In this document: positions 33,623-45,670 of the stretch, one piece after another
Numbering within the stretch: position 1 is the first letter of the stretch
How the letters are laid out: the number at the start of each line of letters is the position of its first letter
Assembly: GCA_013115135.1 (NCBI GenBank)
Contig: JABANP010000052.1
Location: 121,001 to 185,000 of the forward strand
Source: Perkinsus olseni
Lineage: Eukaryota > Perkinsozoa > Perkinsida > Perkinsidae
DNA: 64,000 nucleotides
Reading direction: 5' to 3'
Made by a program: the position numbers and the translations under genes
Notes under the pieces: generated by a model
What the model saw: only the letters and a program-made list of their open reading frames with translations
Databases searched by the model: none
What the model was told of the DNA's origin: nothing

Positions 33623-35847
33623 ATGATGTCGTTCATGCACTTATTATCGATGACATCACCAAACCATGGGAGGAAGAGGAGGGGAGGCGGGGAGGCAACA
33701 GTCAGCCAGGAGAAGGCTAGTGCCGCCGGAGGGGAACAACAGTCGACAGCAGCCAAGAAGGTAATGCAGACCTCATCAGCAAGTCCGCCGTCATCATCAT
33801 CATTACTGCAGGCACGGTATGATGGTGGGTCTGAGGAGAGTAGTGGTGTAGTTGAAGTGGTCGAAGAGACATCCTCCCAGGACAGTGTGGCTGTTGTATG
33901 CTCATCATCATCATCATCGACTGGTGGTGGTGGTCGTCAGTATTGTGTATGCTGTGGTGGAGGGGGCAGCCTCTATGGCATACCAATAGATCAAGGGGTT
34001 ACTCTTGATTGTGGCCACTTCACCTGTAATCCATGCATCCACCGTTATGTACTATCAACCATACTCAACGCCAACAACAACACTACTACTACAACAGCCG
34101 CAGCAGCAGCAGCAGCAGCACCGGGATCGTGTTGTGTTAAGGTGATATTGATGGCCCTCAACTTGTCTCGGTATCATCATAATCATCAGACCTCCGTCGT
34201 GACATGCCCTGGGTGTAGCCAAGCAATGACGTTGGATCAAATTAAGTGATAGTGCTTCACCACCTCTGATACACACCACACTACTCCTAGATATGTTATA
34301 TTACAGCTGCACACCGACAATAACAACAACAAGAAGAGGGAAAACGAGACAGCCTCCTCGTCGCCGTCAGGGAGGAGGAGGGGACCAACGTCAACGACAG
34401 CAGCAGCAGCAGGCTGGTCAGCCTGATGCGACCGCCATATGGAGGAGGTACCTTATTATGTGCATAGATGGTATGAACCCAGAGGTAATGATGCCAGCAA
34501 CAGCAGCAGTGGGAGGGGACGCTGGCTGGTAGGCTACTACCGGTATCGATGATGATGTTATTGACTTGGATGAAGATGATGGTGGAGTTGGGAGGACAGG
34601 GGTAGAGGCTGCTGCTCGCTTGAAGGAAGAGCTTGCTTTGGCTACCTTCACAATAGAAGAGGAGGAGAGAGCTGCTCAGCAGGACAATGAAGTCAGCATA
34701 CGCCCTCGTCCCCTGGATCATCAATACCATCATGCCGTGCAGGCTGGTAGCAGCAGCAGCAGCCGTCCTCTGCCCTCTCGGGACTGTCCACTCTGTCTGG
34801 AGAAGGACCTGCCCGTCGAGGATGGTATGCGATTAGCATGTGATCATTTTATGTGTATACCATGTGCAAGGGACTACATCAAGAGTAGGATAATGGATGG
34901 TCAGGTGAGGTCTCGGGTTCGAATCCCAGAGAGGGCACCATTCCCCTCAGGTCCGGGATGATGAATTTACATGTCCAATGCCCAAGTGTACGGTTACCAT
35001 TGGAATTTCCCAAGCAGAGTATTTGCTAGCCTCCCTCCCTACTGCATCGCTCCGCCGTCAATCAACCCTATACTTAGATACATAATAGTTGATTCGGCAG
35101 CAGCAGCAGAAGGCGATGATGATGGTTCGGCTATATGGCAGAAGTTCTTAGAATTCAGATTTAAGCATGTCTATAAAACAGGAAATACTAAAGTCCTCCT
35201 CCTCCCATCCTCCTTCTCCTCTACTCCCATCATGGTCCTCCTCCTCCTCATCATCAGGACGGCCATTTTATCGAGTGCCCCCATGCTGGTTGTGACTACG
35301 CCTTCTTAGTTGACAACAAGGATGAGATGGATCCATCATGTCAATGCCCTGGTTGTGGTAAAGTATTCTGTCCCAAGTAGTAGACGCTGATGTTAGTCAT
35401 GGTAAGGGCATTGGGTAGGTGCTACCACTTGGGAGGGCATATTGGTAAATCATGTGAAGCAGTAGCAGCTGGACAGAAGGAGGAAGAGACAACAGATGCC
35501 TTGGCTAAGGATAAGGGTTGGCGGAAGTACTCCTCCTCTCCCTCCTGCCCCTCGCCACCGCCGTTGTTGTTGTAGATGCCCAGTGTGTGGAGTGATCGTA
35601 TCCAAGGAGCATGGTTGTAACTTCATGACCTGCTCTAGTCCGCAGTGCCGTAATAAGATTAACTTCTGTTATATATGTGGAGAGAAGTTAGCAAGAGAAC
35701 AACACTATTCCCACTTTCCAAGGGGTAGCAGCAGCAGCAGCGCCTTATCTCCATTATACCTTTACTGTCGCTCTTCAACAACAGGCCCTTTCGAGGACTG
35801 CTGCGACAAGGCTGATCTACGACCCAAGACCAATCAACAACAACACC

Positions 35848-35914
<67 letters not shown>

Positions 35915-35984
35915 AGCAGCTAACCGTAGGGGAGGAGGGAAGGGAGGGCCGCCGCCGGCGGCGCAACAACAACAAGAGGATTAA
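33623..35984 (+). CDS. RBR-type E3 ubiquitin ligase
   Basis: The start is ATG 33623. A Ser-rich leader precedes a RING-like zinc site (CVCCGGGG, then DCGHFTCNPCIHRYV and CPGCSQAM). A second RING1-like set follows: DCPLCLEKDLPVEDGMRLAC, DHFMCIPCARDYIKSR and, after an intron at 34907-34952, FTCPMPKCTV. The in-between-RING part has HFIECPHAGCDY, CQCPGCGKVFCPK and CYHLGGHIGKSC. RING2 has CPVCGVIVSKEHGCNFMTC with the expected catalytic cysteine, then FCYICGEKL. These enzymes take ubiquitin from an E2 onto the RING2 cysteine and then to substrate. The tail is a polyglutamine run and a Gly/Arg/Pro segment. At least five introns are implied; some junctions are approximate. An alternative frame after the Gln run would give an Arg-rich end near 36063. 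Confidence 0.8.
35835..35912 (+). repeat. CAA/CAG trinucleotide tract coding polyglutamine
   Basis: About 25 consecutive CAA then CAG codons with one CAC interruption code for polyglutamine near the C-terminus of the RBR ligase. Such tracts are slippage-prone, and the frame of the sequence after it is ambiguous. Confidence 0.9.
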
Positions 35985-36596
35985 TCGGGGTGTAGTGGCA
36001 CAGGCAGTAGCACGGATACAGAATGCTCAACAACTGGGACGCCAAAGGGGAGCTGCTGCTCAATAAGACGGGAGCAGCAGCATCATCAGAGGATGACTGC
36101 TGGATGAGGGAGGATCGGTAGCAGCAGCAGACGACGACGACGAAGACAGAGAGTCTAATGCTTATCATCAGATAGCTGAGCAGCACATTGATAAAGTTGA
36201 TACGTTTCTTAGCATGGGACCATAACTACTGTCCTTGCACTCATTTTATTGACCCTACTGCCGATCCACACGTCGTTCTTGCGTTCATAGTCATCGAGTA
36301 TCTTCGGGCTCACACAACAATATCACCCCGAGCCTACGAGAATGAAAAGTGTCTTTTATCGATAATCCGAGATCCATCAGGCAATAGGTAATCGGAGGTG
36401 ACCGTCTGCCACAAAGAAGACTGATAGACAGGTTGGTGGTTGAAACTCAGGGAGGGTCCTAAGTTGGGGAGGGCTTCTATTGTTGTTGTTCACGATCATG
36501 GTCACTCCACCACTACCGATACTCGTATGGACAAACTCAACATACTCTATGAGTATTGACAGCATGTTGTCAGTCTTTAGCATTCTTCTCTTCATT
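35985..36596. other. Spacer between RBR ligase and GT32 gene
   Basis: The first ~80 bp may be the end of the RBR gene in a second frame (RINRGVVAQAVARIQNAQQL). The rest has only short frames. The two flanking genes are convergent. Confidence 0.35.
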
Positions 36597-38231
36597 TTAC
36601 TTCTTCTTTTTCTTTTGTTTATCAGCACTGTTTCTATACCATCCATACAGCCAATGTCCTTGATTGCATTTCTTCAGATCAGCATGATACTTACCATCCT
36701 TGAATTTTACGTTACCAGAGAATCCAACATCCTCGAATACCCGTATCTACCAATGATGATGAGCATGGCTCAGGAGTTATGGTAGAGTGTACAACATCCT
36801 CTCCGATCACGATCGGCTTATCACTTGCCACTAGTTGCTGATTGTGAGCCGACAGCCACTAACAAGGAATCATACACGAACCCTGCTGCTGCTGTATCAC
36901 CGTATCGAATGCCCCTTTAACAACAGCTGGCCCTGTATAAGCTTCGAGAGTATCAGGGAACTTGGCCAAGGAAGATGGTGTTCTGTTGATGATATTCCTC
37001 ACAGCAGATCGGAGGGCCTCCTGAATCAGCAACAGTACCTCGGCATACCGTGATCTTGGGTACCCTAGTGACAGGGTGCTTCGGACGGAACATCATCACA
37101 TACTGTGCGATGAATCTTCCAGCTTCGATGCTAGTAATGACAGTGGCATGGGGATCTACCCATCGCCTCAGGGGGTTCACTATTATCGAGTCCACATCAG
37201 CATACACCCCACCATACTCATACAGTACCTACAGGCTAGTAAGGCTTATCCTCACCGCATACTCTCACCGCAAGACGCCATATATCAGCCATAGCAACGC
37301 CAGCTCCATTCTGGAACATCCTCGGTAGCTGGTCTAGTGCATTCTTGATATCTGATGTTGATACTGGCAGAGCATCAGATGACAGGAGATACTCTCTAGC
37401 CAGGTTGTCATCAAAAAAGCGATAAGCGTATCTGAGGTTGACCCATGCTCAGCGTGGAAGAGGTGGTCCTGGTACTCTGGATTCATCCCAGCCCAATTAA
37501 ATGCATTCTGTGCCATCCTATCCGGCATGCGTGATGTCTTATAAGTCTGCCATATGATAGGTGGTATCTTCTGGTGTAATGGTGTACCATCCTAAGATAC
37601 TATCATTATATACGCCCACCCCTGCTGCCCCCTACCTCATCATACAATACCGCCCTTGGTGGTATTATTGATGCTATCCGTAGTGTTATTCCCTTACATA
37701 AGGGATCAGCAGCACTACTATCATTATCGCTAGTTGCGGTATCAACAGTATGATGATGATGATTTATTAATGGTGGTATGAACTGGACTTGTCTAGTCTC
37801 TGTTACTTTGCCGATGGAAGGCAGGGACAGTCCCCCTCCTCCTCCTAGTGATGATGCTTGCCTAACATCATTACCGTATCATCCTACACGTCACCATCAT
37901 CATTTACCCCCTCTGACTGGTGTCGGCTTATTTGCTCTTCCAATACCCTAACCCGTGCCCGTAGTTCTTGTAGTTCATAACCCTCCCCCTTCTCCCTATC
38001 ATATGACCCCGGGTAATGCAGCCAATCGGCAGCAGTAGGTATCTTAGTGGAGTAAGAGGGCACTACCATCATACCCATCACTGTCATTACTTGTATTGTC
38101 ATCATAACACTTGTCAATGATACAGTAATACAGGTGACGAGTATCAAGAGCAGTAGAGACGATAATAGGGTTAGTATGCTGCATGATGGTATGCGAAAGG
38201 AGGAGGTTGATGATGTGCTATCGTCAGACAT
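36597..38231 (-). CDS. GT32-family (OCH1-like) glycosyltransferase, type II membrane protein
   Basis: The start is ATG 38231 (MSDDSTSSTSS; an upstream in-frame ATG exists). A single membrane segment (ILTLLSSLLLLILVTCI) follows the short cytosolic head, then a coiled coil (LQELRARVRVLEEQIS). Introns of about 48 and 44 nt lead to the catalytic domain: KIPPIIWQTYKTSRMP, WAGMNPEYQDHLF, then GGVYADVDSIIVNPLRRW with the DxD metal and sugar-nucleotide site, and YTGPAVVKGAF. The C-terminus reads GFSGNVKFKDG and GHWLYGWYRNSADKQK, ending in lysines at 36597. This layout is a Golgi-type enzyme adding a hexose to glycans. Donor and acceptor cannot be stated. Some internal exon borders are approximate. 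Confidence 0.8.
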
Positions 38232-38766
38232 AGGACATTCAACAGCTGATCTTCTGGTGGGTAGTAGCATGATGATAATGATGTCGTTACGACTCACTAA
38301 CACAACTACTGCTGTCTATATCATAGCATATTGACAAAATGATGATGCCTGGGATAATGATGGCGGGTAGAGGTGAACATGATGGACTATCATCATATTG
38401 ATAATCTGCAATCCATCTCTACAGGTATATTGATACTCCTCATCTTGTCTATCGGCCTGTAAGCATGACTACTTCAGTACCACCTCTCCCCGCCTCATCA
38501 CCTCTGCCGTGTCGCCATCGCTGACCATAACTCGGCCCTATCCATCGATGATGCTTTATGTTGCATATATCGTAGTGCAGACCTCTTGGCTATTGCCAAC
38601 CGTCCTGCAGTAATCAGCACTACTACTACTACCAACCCCTACTACTCATCTACTACCTTTGATGCCCATGCCCGTCCATAGAGTGTTACTCATTGATAGC
38701 AACATACCAATATCATATCTAACAATGATGATGATGCTGAGGATGGTAAGATGGGGTTGGTCTTCA
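38232..38766. other. Spacer upstream of the GT32 gene
   Basis: Rich in cat/atc and act/agt trinucleotides. No gene is supportable. Confidence 0.3.
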
Positions 38767-40333
38767 TTACACGCCATAGCTGATGCAAGCAGACTTGATA
38801 AATTCCCTTTTATCATTAATAGCATCCTCTGTTATATCATCATAGCTGTGATATGACGATGGTGTGGTAGTAGTGCGATGACTAGAGTTCAGGTCCGTGG
38901 GCGGCAAGGTGATATGATAGGTATCGTTGTCTTTAGCGGCTGGGTCTTCCATCCAAGCATCTATCAATACCTAGTAAAAGGTGCTGATAGAACGTCGCCA
39001 GATGTTGTTGTTGTTACATCAGCAAGCATGTCCAGTTTATTCTTAGTCCTTCTGTTTGAGTATAAGTGACAGATCAGAGTTCTTACCAATACTTAACTTA
39101 TCCATCTTCTGTTTTGATATTATCCAAGATGGTGGTGGTGGTGGCGGAGGTGGCATCCTTATGTTATTGTGCTAAGAGGGGTAGCGGCGACGGCGGGGGG
39201 GATAGTAGTGATGGTATTGACAACAAGAGTACATGAGCATTATCAGAAACTATGAGGAGGATAATTATCAAGCATCATCATCAACAACAACGACAATCGG
39301 GGGAATTGTGGTAGAAGGTAGAAATGATAAGGAGAATACTACCAAGGTTATGATGACTATGATGATGAAGAGTAACATAATGCTACTATATGGTGATGAT
39401 ACACTCATACATAGTACTGCCAATGCTGCCTTCATACTGAGGGCAGCAGGACGCAGTAGTTATCAGCTGCTGCCTTCAAGACACTGATTAACATGACGTT
39501 GAAGGTCCGACATAGGTATACCACCCTTGCCACATACTGGACACTCACCAACCTGAACGGTAGTAATAAGGAGCAATTCTACAGGATGGACGACATCACC
39601 TCTGCTGCTGTTGATGATGACGATGACGCTTCTTCTTGTTGTTGTCGCTGGGGTTGTTGTTCCAACTCTTCTGGTGGATTACGATGCCGTCTCGGATTGT
39701 TCAGTTCATTTATCTAACATACCATTCCTTTCCCTACTCGTACATCATGGATAATACTACATATTCCTTAGCCATCTGATGACTATCTTCGAGTGGCAGG
39801 CCCAGATCTAACATCTCACCGAATTTACTCCAATACTTCGCGTTATTCCATAACCCTGAATGATGATGATGGAGGACGAGATCATATAGTATTACCATCA
39901 CAATCGTTCTGAAGGGATGGTTATCATTACTACCATCATAGACTAGTTCATCCTTGATGCCTGCTGGTACCATCATTTGATAACCGCTAAAGTCCACACC
40001 TCCTGATTTTGGGGGCTTGCTACCTAGCAGGGATGATGATAGTACTACTACTACTACGGCTTAGTAGTGTCAATACTGACCACTAGTATTATGTCTAGGT
40101 GCTCTCTTCTTAGATGAGGAGGAGGAGGAGGATCCAGCTTGGATACTACGGTGGTAAAGCGATGATGAAGGTGGGGTTGGTGAGGGGGGAGGGGCGCTAC
40201 TACTACTGCTGCTGCCACCTGTTGTTAACAACGATGCTGGACAAGGACGTATCATTATTATTACTGTTGTTATTGTTGTTGTTGATAGTATCATATGATG
40301 CTGTTTGTATAGCTTCCTTGAATATCCCCTCAT
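38767..40333 (-). CDS. Uncharacterised exons, including a UBZ4-like zinc finger
   Basis: Several minus-strand segments look coding but could not be joined with confidence. At about 39560-39450 the translation VGECPVCGKGGIPMSDLQ followed by RHVNQCLEG fits a Rad18-type UBZ zinc finger (C-x2-C-x11-H-x3-C), which binds ubiquitin in DNA-repair proteins. At 39997-39734 there is FSGYQMMVPAGIKDELVYDG and a segment KYWSKFGEMLDLGLPLEDSH. At 40333-40070 a Ser/Pro-rich linker ends in KKRAPRHNTSGQY. At 38967-38767 there is an acidic stretch (ITEDAINDKREFIKSAC). They could be one gene or the 3' end of the coiled-coil gene upstream (40479-42093). Confidence 0.35.
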
Positions 40334-40478
40334 ACCTGTGGTTGGTGATGGTGACGCTATGATGGTCGTTGTGAGTATTATTATTATTACGATGATAAAC
40401 TCATCGTGTCGCGGTTGGTGTCATCCATGGCATCGAGGAAGGAATAGAAGGTCGATGATAATAATTTGGAATCACTAC

Positions 40479-42093
40479 TCAGCCCCAGGTCATCCAGTAA
40501 TGCTCCTGAACAATGAGTACCACTCCTCCCCCAACTACCATACTTGTATTACCATTATCTTCACATAATTGATAGAATATCTGCTGTTCATATGCCGTCC
40601 TCTTAGCCTTCTCGTTTCTCTTTACCATTCTACCATACTTCTCTGCTGCCTTTACTGGATTCACCTGTACACCACTACTACTACTACTGGCATAATCGTC
40701 TTCCCATTATTATTATCACCTTTCTAACATTAAGGCCTTTAGTGACAGCTGCTGTTGCTGCCCTTGAGACCTGTATATCAGCGTTATCCTGTGCTACTTG
40801 TATACAATCCTGGGCCTCCTGTGGGGTATGGAATGTAGCTACAACTGCATTACTCAACTCAGTAACTGTCTCCACGCCTTCAAACATTGATACAAACTCA
40901 TACCTAACAACAAGAAGGAGTGGCGATGGTAGTAGCAGTCGGTGGTGGTAGTGGTATGCTTACAAAGCCTCGAGACTCTCTGGTGTTAGCTCATCTCCTG
41001 TACCATTACGGGTTGGGTCATTACCATTCTTGTCCAATACCACCATCACCCTGTAGTAATCATGTACGTTGTTAATGGTGGCAGGGGTAGGGTTGTTGTT
41101 GTTGTTGTTGTTACCTTCCCTTCCTTCCAGATTCAACAGTGTGTACTTTACTGGGGTCGAAGTCGAATTGACGTCTCCATCTACGACAAGGATGTCGAAC
41201 ACCAAGGACCCATCCCTAATCACCCCCCACCTAAAATGCACTTGTCGAGCTGCTAGCTCCTTAGCTCCTGCTGATTTCTCAATAGTATGCCTCCATTGGG
41301 CCTTCCTCTTCTGTTCTAGTTGATACCGTGCCTACCCCACAGCCATACTGCTGCTGCTAGTAGTATCCTCTTTCTAATTCTTACTAGTATTCTCTTTTCC
41401 CTCTCCTTCTGTTCCCATCTCATCCTCTCTTTATGTTGTCTATCCTCCTCCTACCAACCATCATCATGTCCACCCTCCCCCCAGTGATGTTATTACCTCA
41501 ATCTCGGCTAACCTAGCCTCTCTTGCTATCAGGTTATTCTTCCGTAACTCCTCTTGTTGTTCCATCAACTTCTCCTCTGCAACACCATGATAGTAATAAC
41601 CCCACTACGACGACCACCATCATGCATTACGTCTCTTGGCCTTCTCCTCATCAAAATCGAATATAGCAGGTCCAGTCTCGGCAGCCATGCCTAGGTTATG
41701 GTAGGCCTTATCCAACTCATTATCAGTCATCTTACTACTGGGAGTGGTTACACCATCTTCACCACTACTATCTGGAAGATGAGCAGCGTATGCATGGGGG
41801 TCGGTATTTTCCTTATTACCATCATGATGGCGATCACTGCTATCAGTATAAAAATCGTCATAACCATCAAACACATCGGATAAATCAACATCATGGCAGT
41901 CCCCTGATGATGACAGCAGCTACGTGTAGGAGAAGTTGTGGTATTATTATTATTACGTGTACAGTATATATAATCATCACCATGTAATCTCTTACATGAT
42001 TCGGGCATCGGTATCTGTAGATCGGGTACATAACAGCAGCAGCATGATGATGATCAGCATCGTTATTACAGCATCGTAGTTGTAATCTTCCAT
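40479..42093 (-). CDS. Uncharacterised coiled-coil protein
   Basis: The start is ATG 42093 (MEDYNYDA). Two introns join in phase through IPMPESCKRLHGDDYIYC and RDCHDVDLSDVFDGYDDF to an acidic N-terminal region (KENTDPHAYAAHLPDSSGED, then MTDNELDKAYHNLGMAAE). A long highly charged helix follows in pieces: EEKLMEQQEELRKNNLIARE, EEDRQHKERMRWEQKERE and LEQKRKAQWRHTIEKSAGA. After it comes a probably globular part (VHFRWGVIRDGSLVFDILVV, VKYTLLNLEGREG, YYRVMVVLDKNG), then FEGVETVTELSNAVVATF and a basic segment (KAAEKYGRMVKRNEKAKR). I do not recognise the family. It is tail-to-head with the SUI1 gene on the same strand. The 3' end is uncertain. Confidence 0.45.
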
Positions 42094-42277
42094 CTTTCTA
42101 CTCTTGCCTCCCCACCGAGGTCTCCTTTAAGAAGTCCTCATACCCCGTCCGATTGGGTATTATCGTAACCTCTGTAACGATGATGCTGATGTTGACCGTA
42201 CGGGTAATGCGTGTTATTCTCACCCTCCTTTATTCTTCTTATTCCTCTTATCACCACCACCACTACTCATGTCACTA

Positions 42278-42689
42278 TCATCTGTCGTCTTCAAATCCCT
42301 TTATTGCATGTAATCGCTTTAATTCTACTAATACTTGATCAACATGATCCCCCTAATAATCATACCAAAACTTCCGCAACTCCTACTGACCATCATCCCT
42401 ACCTGTATTTCAACAGTAGTATTGCCTTGTGTGGTACCCCCTACTCCCAATATCGTTTTTAAATGCGTTACTAGTTTTCTATTATCACCATTAACATTAG
42501 TAATAACCGTTACCTACATTACTATGTCCATGGACATTCTACTGTATTCCTTCTTTCTACCTTCTTCCCTTTATTCCTCTTTTCTATCTTCATCGGTGCT
42601 GCGCCCTTCTTAGTGCATTCCACCTCGAACCCACATGGAGGTAGCTTCCTCTTATTACTAGACGATGATGACGATGAAGAAGACACCAT
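42278..42689 (-). CDS. SUI1-domain protein, YciH/eIF1-like
   Basis: Three exons (42689-42561, 42513-42403, 42352-42278) with introns of 47 and 50 nt join exactly in phase to give 104 aa. A Ser-rich, Lys-rich leader of about 40 residues is followed by the SUI1 fold: VTVITNVNGDNRKLVTHLKT, ILGVGGTTQGNTTVEIQ and GDHVDQVLVELKRLH. The GVGGT...EIQGDH signature is that of the bacterial-type YciH branch more than of canonical eIF1. SUI1 proteins act on the small ribosomal subunit in start-codon selection. The gene is divergent from SRP receptor alpha with 147 bp between start codons. No clear targeting peptide is seen, so cytosol or an organelle are both possible. Confidence 0.82.
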
Positions 42690-42836
42690 TATTCAACATT
42701 GGACGAGACTAGACACAACAACACCCTTGGTAGGTCTCATGCGAGAGTGTTGAGGAAATGCAAGATTGCTCGAGTGTGCAAGAGTAAATCATTCTTACTA
42801 CCAACACGACGGCGCTGATCTTCTTCTACTATCGCC
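42690..42836. promoter_or_regulatory. Shared divergent promoter with recurring motif, copy 3
   Basis: The 147 bp between the divergent SUI1 and SRP receptor start codons must hold both promoters. At 42749-42784 it contains a copy of the motif (gttgaggaaatgcaagattg, then gagtgtgcaagag) also found at 7391 and 16100. No TATA-like box is obvious. Confidence 0.5.
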
Positions 42837-45526
42837 ATGATTGATGGAATATCTATTTTTACTAAAGGTGGCATAGTATTATGGAGTGCTACTTATGCTG
42901 GTGTACAGGAGGATACTCTCAATAACCATGTTGATAAATTGGTAAGGAAAGTTATGGTATTGGTAGTAGTGTTATGGTGGTGGTACTGTTAGGTTAAGGA
43001 AGTCCTTATTGAGGATAGGGCAGGTGGGGATTGTATTTATGAGGATAAGATGGAAAGGTATAGTATGAAATGGAGGAGTATCAATAGTATAGGGCTAAGT
43101 AATATCGGTGATAGTACTAGTACTAGTAGTAGTATTACCGATGACAGTGTTATGGTGCTCAGTACTGGTAGTGGCATACGAGGGGGTACTCAAACAGCTG
43201 TACCTCAACTATCTACTAGATATGTTGACTAAGGTAATCATATTGTTATGTTGGCCATCATACACTGTACTGGTATGGTGATGCTGATGCAGGAGTTTTT
43301 ATCGGTTATTGACACCAGTATAGAGAGTATGAAGGACTTACAACCATTGAAGGATAAGGAGGCATTCAAGGTAGAGGGGGTTATGATAGTGATGATGATA
43401 GGGTAGTAGTGATAGGTACGGGTTGATAAGATATTGGTCAAAGCTGATAGGGAGGTGAAGGCCATGAGAAAGAAGGAAAGGAATAATACGATACCACAAC
43501 AACAGCAGCAGCATGGTCATATGGTGGAGGAGAGTAATGATGATGAGGATGATGATGAGGAAGAGGATAAGGCAGCCAGTAAAGAGGCAATAATGGAGGA
43601 GGCTAGGAGGAAGCTGAGAATGAGAATGAAGGCTGGACCACGATCAGCGTCTAATAAGGGTAATGATGGGAGGACGGTGTATGGATGATGGTAGTAGGGA
43701 TGGTTTAGGTAAGGTGTCTAGTGAAGAGGAGGGAGGAGAAGGAGGAGATGGCCAAGATAAAAAGAAGAAGAAGGGTAGTAGTGTTCATTGTGTGGTACTC
43801 CTGATGAGGGTAGCTGTAGTAGGTAGTAAGAAGAGTGGTAGAGTATGGGATACTGGTAAAGTCACTAGTGAGACTATGAAGGCATTGGATATGTCTAAGA
43901 AGGGTGTAACCAGTACGGATGAGGACGATGATGATGATGAACAGTTGAAGGCAGCTAGGAGGACTTATCTACCATCAGAGGATGAGGATAGTGTTGATGA
44001 TATCACCACTACTGATGATATGGCTAAGGATGGTACCATTACCAGTATACTCGTGGTCATAGTAGTAGTTATGATGATCATCATCATCAGACCTGGAGGA
44101 GAAGGCCACGTCTAATGGTATATTTGCTACACTAACTCGTCAACTGAAGAACATAACAGGAAATCAGGTAGTAGTAGTAGTACTGTGGATAGATGGTATT
44201 GTTGTTGTTGATGTTGTTATTATCATAAGGTGCTCACTGATGATGATCTACAACCAGTATTAGCAACATTCCGTGAACAGTTGATGTCTAAGAATGTTGC
44301 CATGGATGTAGCCAACGCCATAGCTGATGGTGTTGCCAACTCCTTGGTAGTAGTCTCCCCTCCTCTTCCTACTACTAGTAGTAGTAGTTGTAGGTTGGTA
44401 CTCGTACTGGGCAATTCAAGTCCATACATACCACTGTTAAGGAGGCATTAACGCAGTCAATATCACGTATACTCACACCTAAGAAGTCAGTTGATGTATT
44501 GAGGGCTGCTATGCAGGCAAAGGCTAATGGACAAGTGTACTACCAGTCATCACGGATACATTACTATTGGAGTGGTATCATCACTACTCTAGGTATAGTA
44601 TAGTATTCTTAGGAGTGAATGGTGTTGGTAAGAGTACTAATCTATCAAAGGTAATCCTTAGCCCCAGCCCTCCCCCCATGACCTTCCTGTTAAGGTAGCA
44701 TACTATCTTCGAAAGAAGGGAGGCCTACGAGTATTGATCTGCGCATGTGATACCTTCCGTGCTGGTGCAGTAGAACAGTTGAAGACCCATGCTAGGTAGT
44801 GCCTGTTATTAATATAGGCTTTTTATTGCTCCTACTACTACTATTATTGTTGTTGTTGTTGTTGCCATTATTAGATGTTTGAATGTTGATCTATTCGAGA
44901 GAGGGTACGGTAAGGACGCCGCTGATATCGCTAAGCAGGGCTTGTACTACGCTAAGCAGAATGCCTATGATGTTGTACTCATCGATACAGCTGGTAGGAT
45001 GCAGGATAATGAACCTTTAATGAAGGTGCTGGCAACAACGATAATACAACAACAACATCATCGTGATGATGCTTATGTTTAGTCCTTGGCCAGGCTAGTA
45101 GCAGTCAACAATCCCGACCTAATACTCTTCGTAGGGGAGGCATTGGTTGGGTATGATGCTATTGATCAACTTACCAAGTTCAACAGAGCATTGATGGACT
45201 ATTCACTCAGTAATCACGGCAGGCGGTGATAGTGGTAGTGATGGTCGTGGTGCCTGCTACTACTGCTGCAGGTCCCGGTAATCCTAGAGGTGTTGATGGT
45301 ATCTTATTAACTAAATATGATACTGTTGATGATAAGGTTGGTGCCGCATTAAGTATGGTATACATAACTGGACAACCGATAGTATTTGTTGGTACTGGGC
45401 AAAAGTAATAATAACACTAGCAACAGCAGCAGCAGTGATGCTACTACCATCATGATCATTACTCGACAGATACACGCAACTTCGGAAACTACAGGTTAAT
45501 GAGGTAGTCAAGGCATTGATGGCGTA
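42837..45526 (+). CDS. SRPRA: Signal recognition particle receptor subunit alpha
   Basis: The start is ATG 42837, directly giving the SRX domain ([20 protein letters not shown]), which binds the beta subunit. Exons continue with [19 protein letters not shown] and [19 protein letters not shown], then a charged linker with EEEDK and KKKKKG runs and the conserved [18 protein letters not shown]. The NG domain begins at [15 protein letters not shown]. GTPase motifs in order are [47 protein letters not shown] and [18 protein letters not shown] with [12 protein letters not shown]. It stops at 45526 after VVKALMA. At least eight introns, many with gtagtag or gttgtt runs, separate the pieces. The protein docks SRP-ribosome complexes at the ER membrane through reciprocal GTP hydrolysis with SRP54. 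Confidence 0.92.
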
Positions 45527-45670
45527 GTCATAACAACAACAACGAGGCCCATCCCTATTGATCATCATCATCATCATTTCTATCCGTTTCATCATTCATC
45601 CCTGTAGTGTTGTTGTTGTTATTGTCGGTAGAGCCGTCCCTCCTTAGTTGTTGTTGTCCCTTGCTATTAG

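Noticed and set aside
34080..34120. CRISPR-like short repeats and other regular arrays
   Set aside because: These and similar runs elsewhere are simple trinucleotide microsatellites without unique spacers.
34907..34950. Possible tRNA ending in genome-encoded CCA
   Set aside because: It lies inside a phase-perfect intron of the RBR gene and no matching 5' acceptor strand is near enough.
36700..36770. A 19-nt mini-intron near the 3' end of the GT32 gene
   Set aside because: A 61-nt intron starting gtacac restores the frame equally well and has a normal size.
36480..37328. Plus-strand hydrophobic open frames
   Set aside because: They are antisense to confidently coded exons of the GT32 glycosyltransferase.
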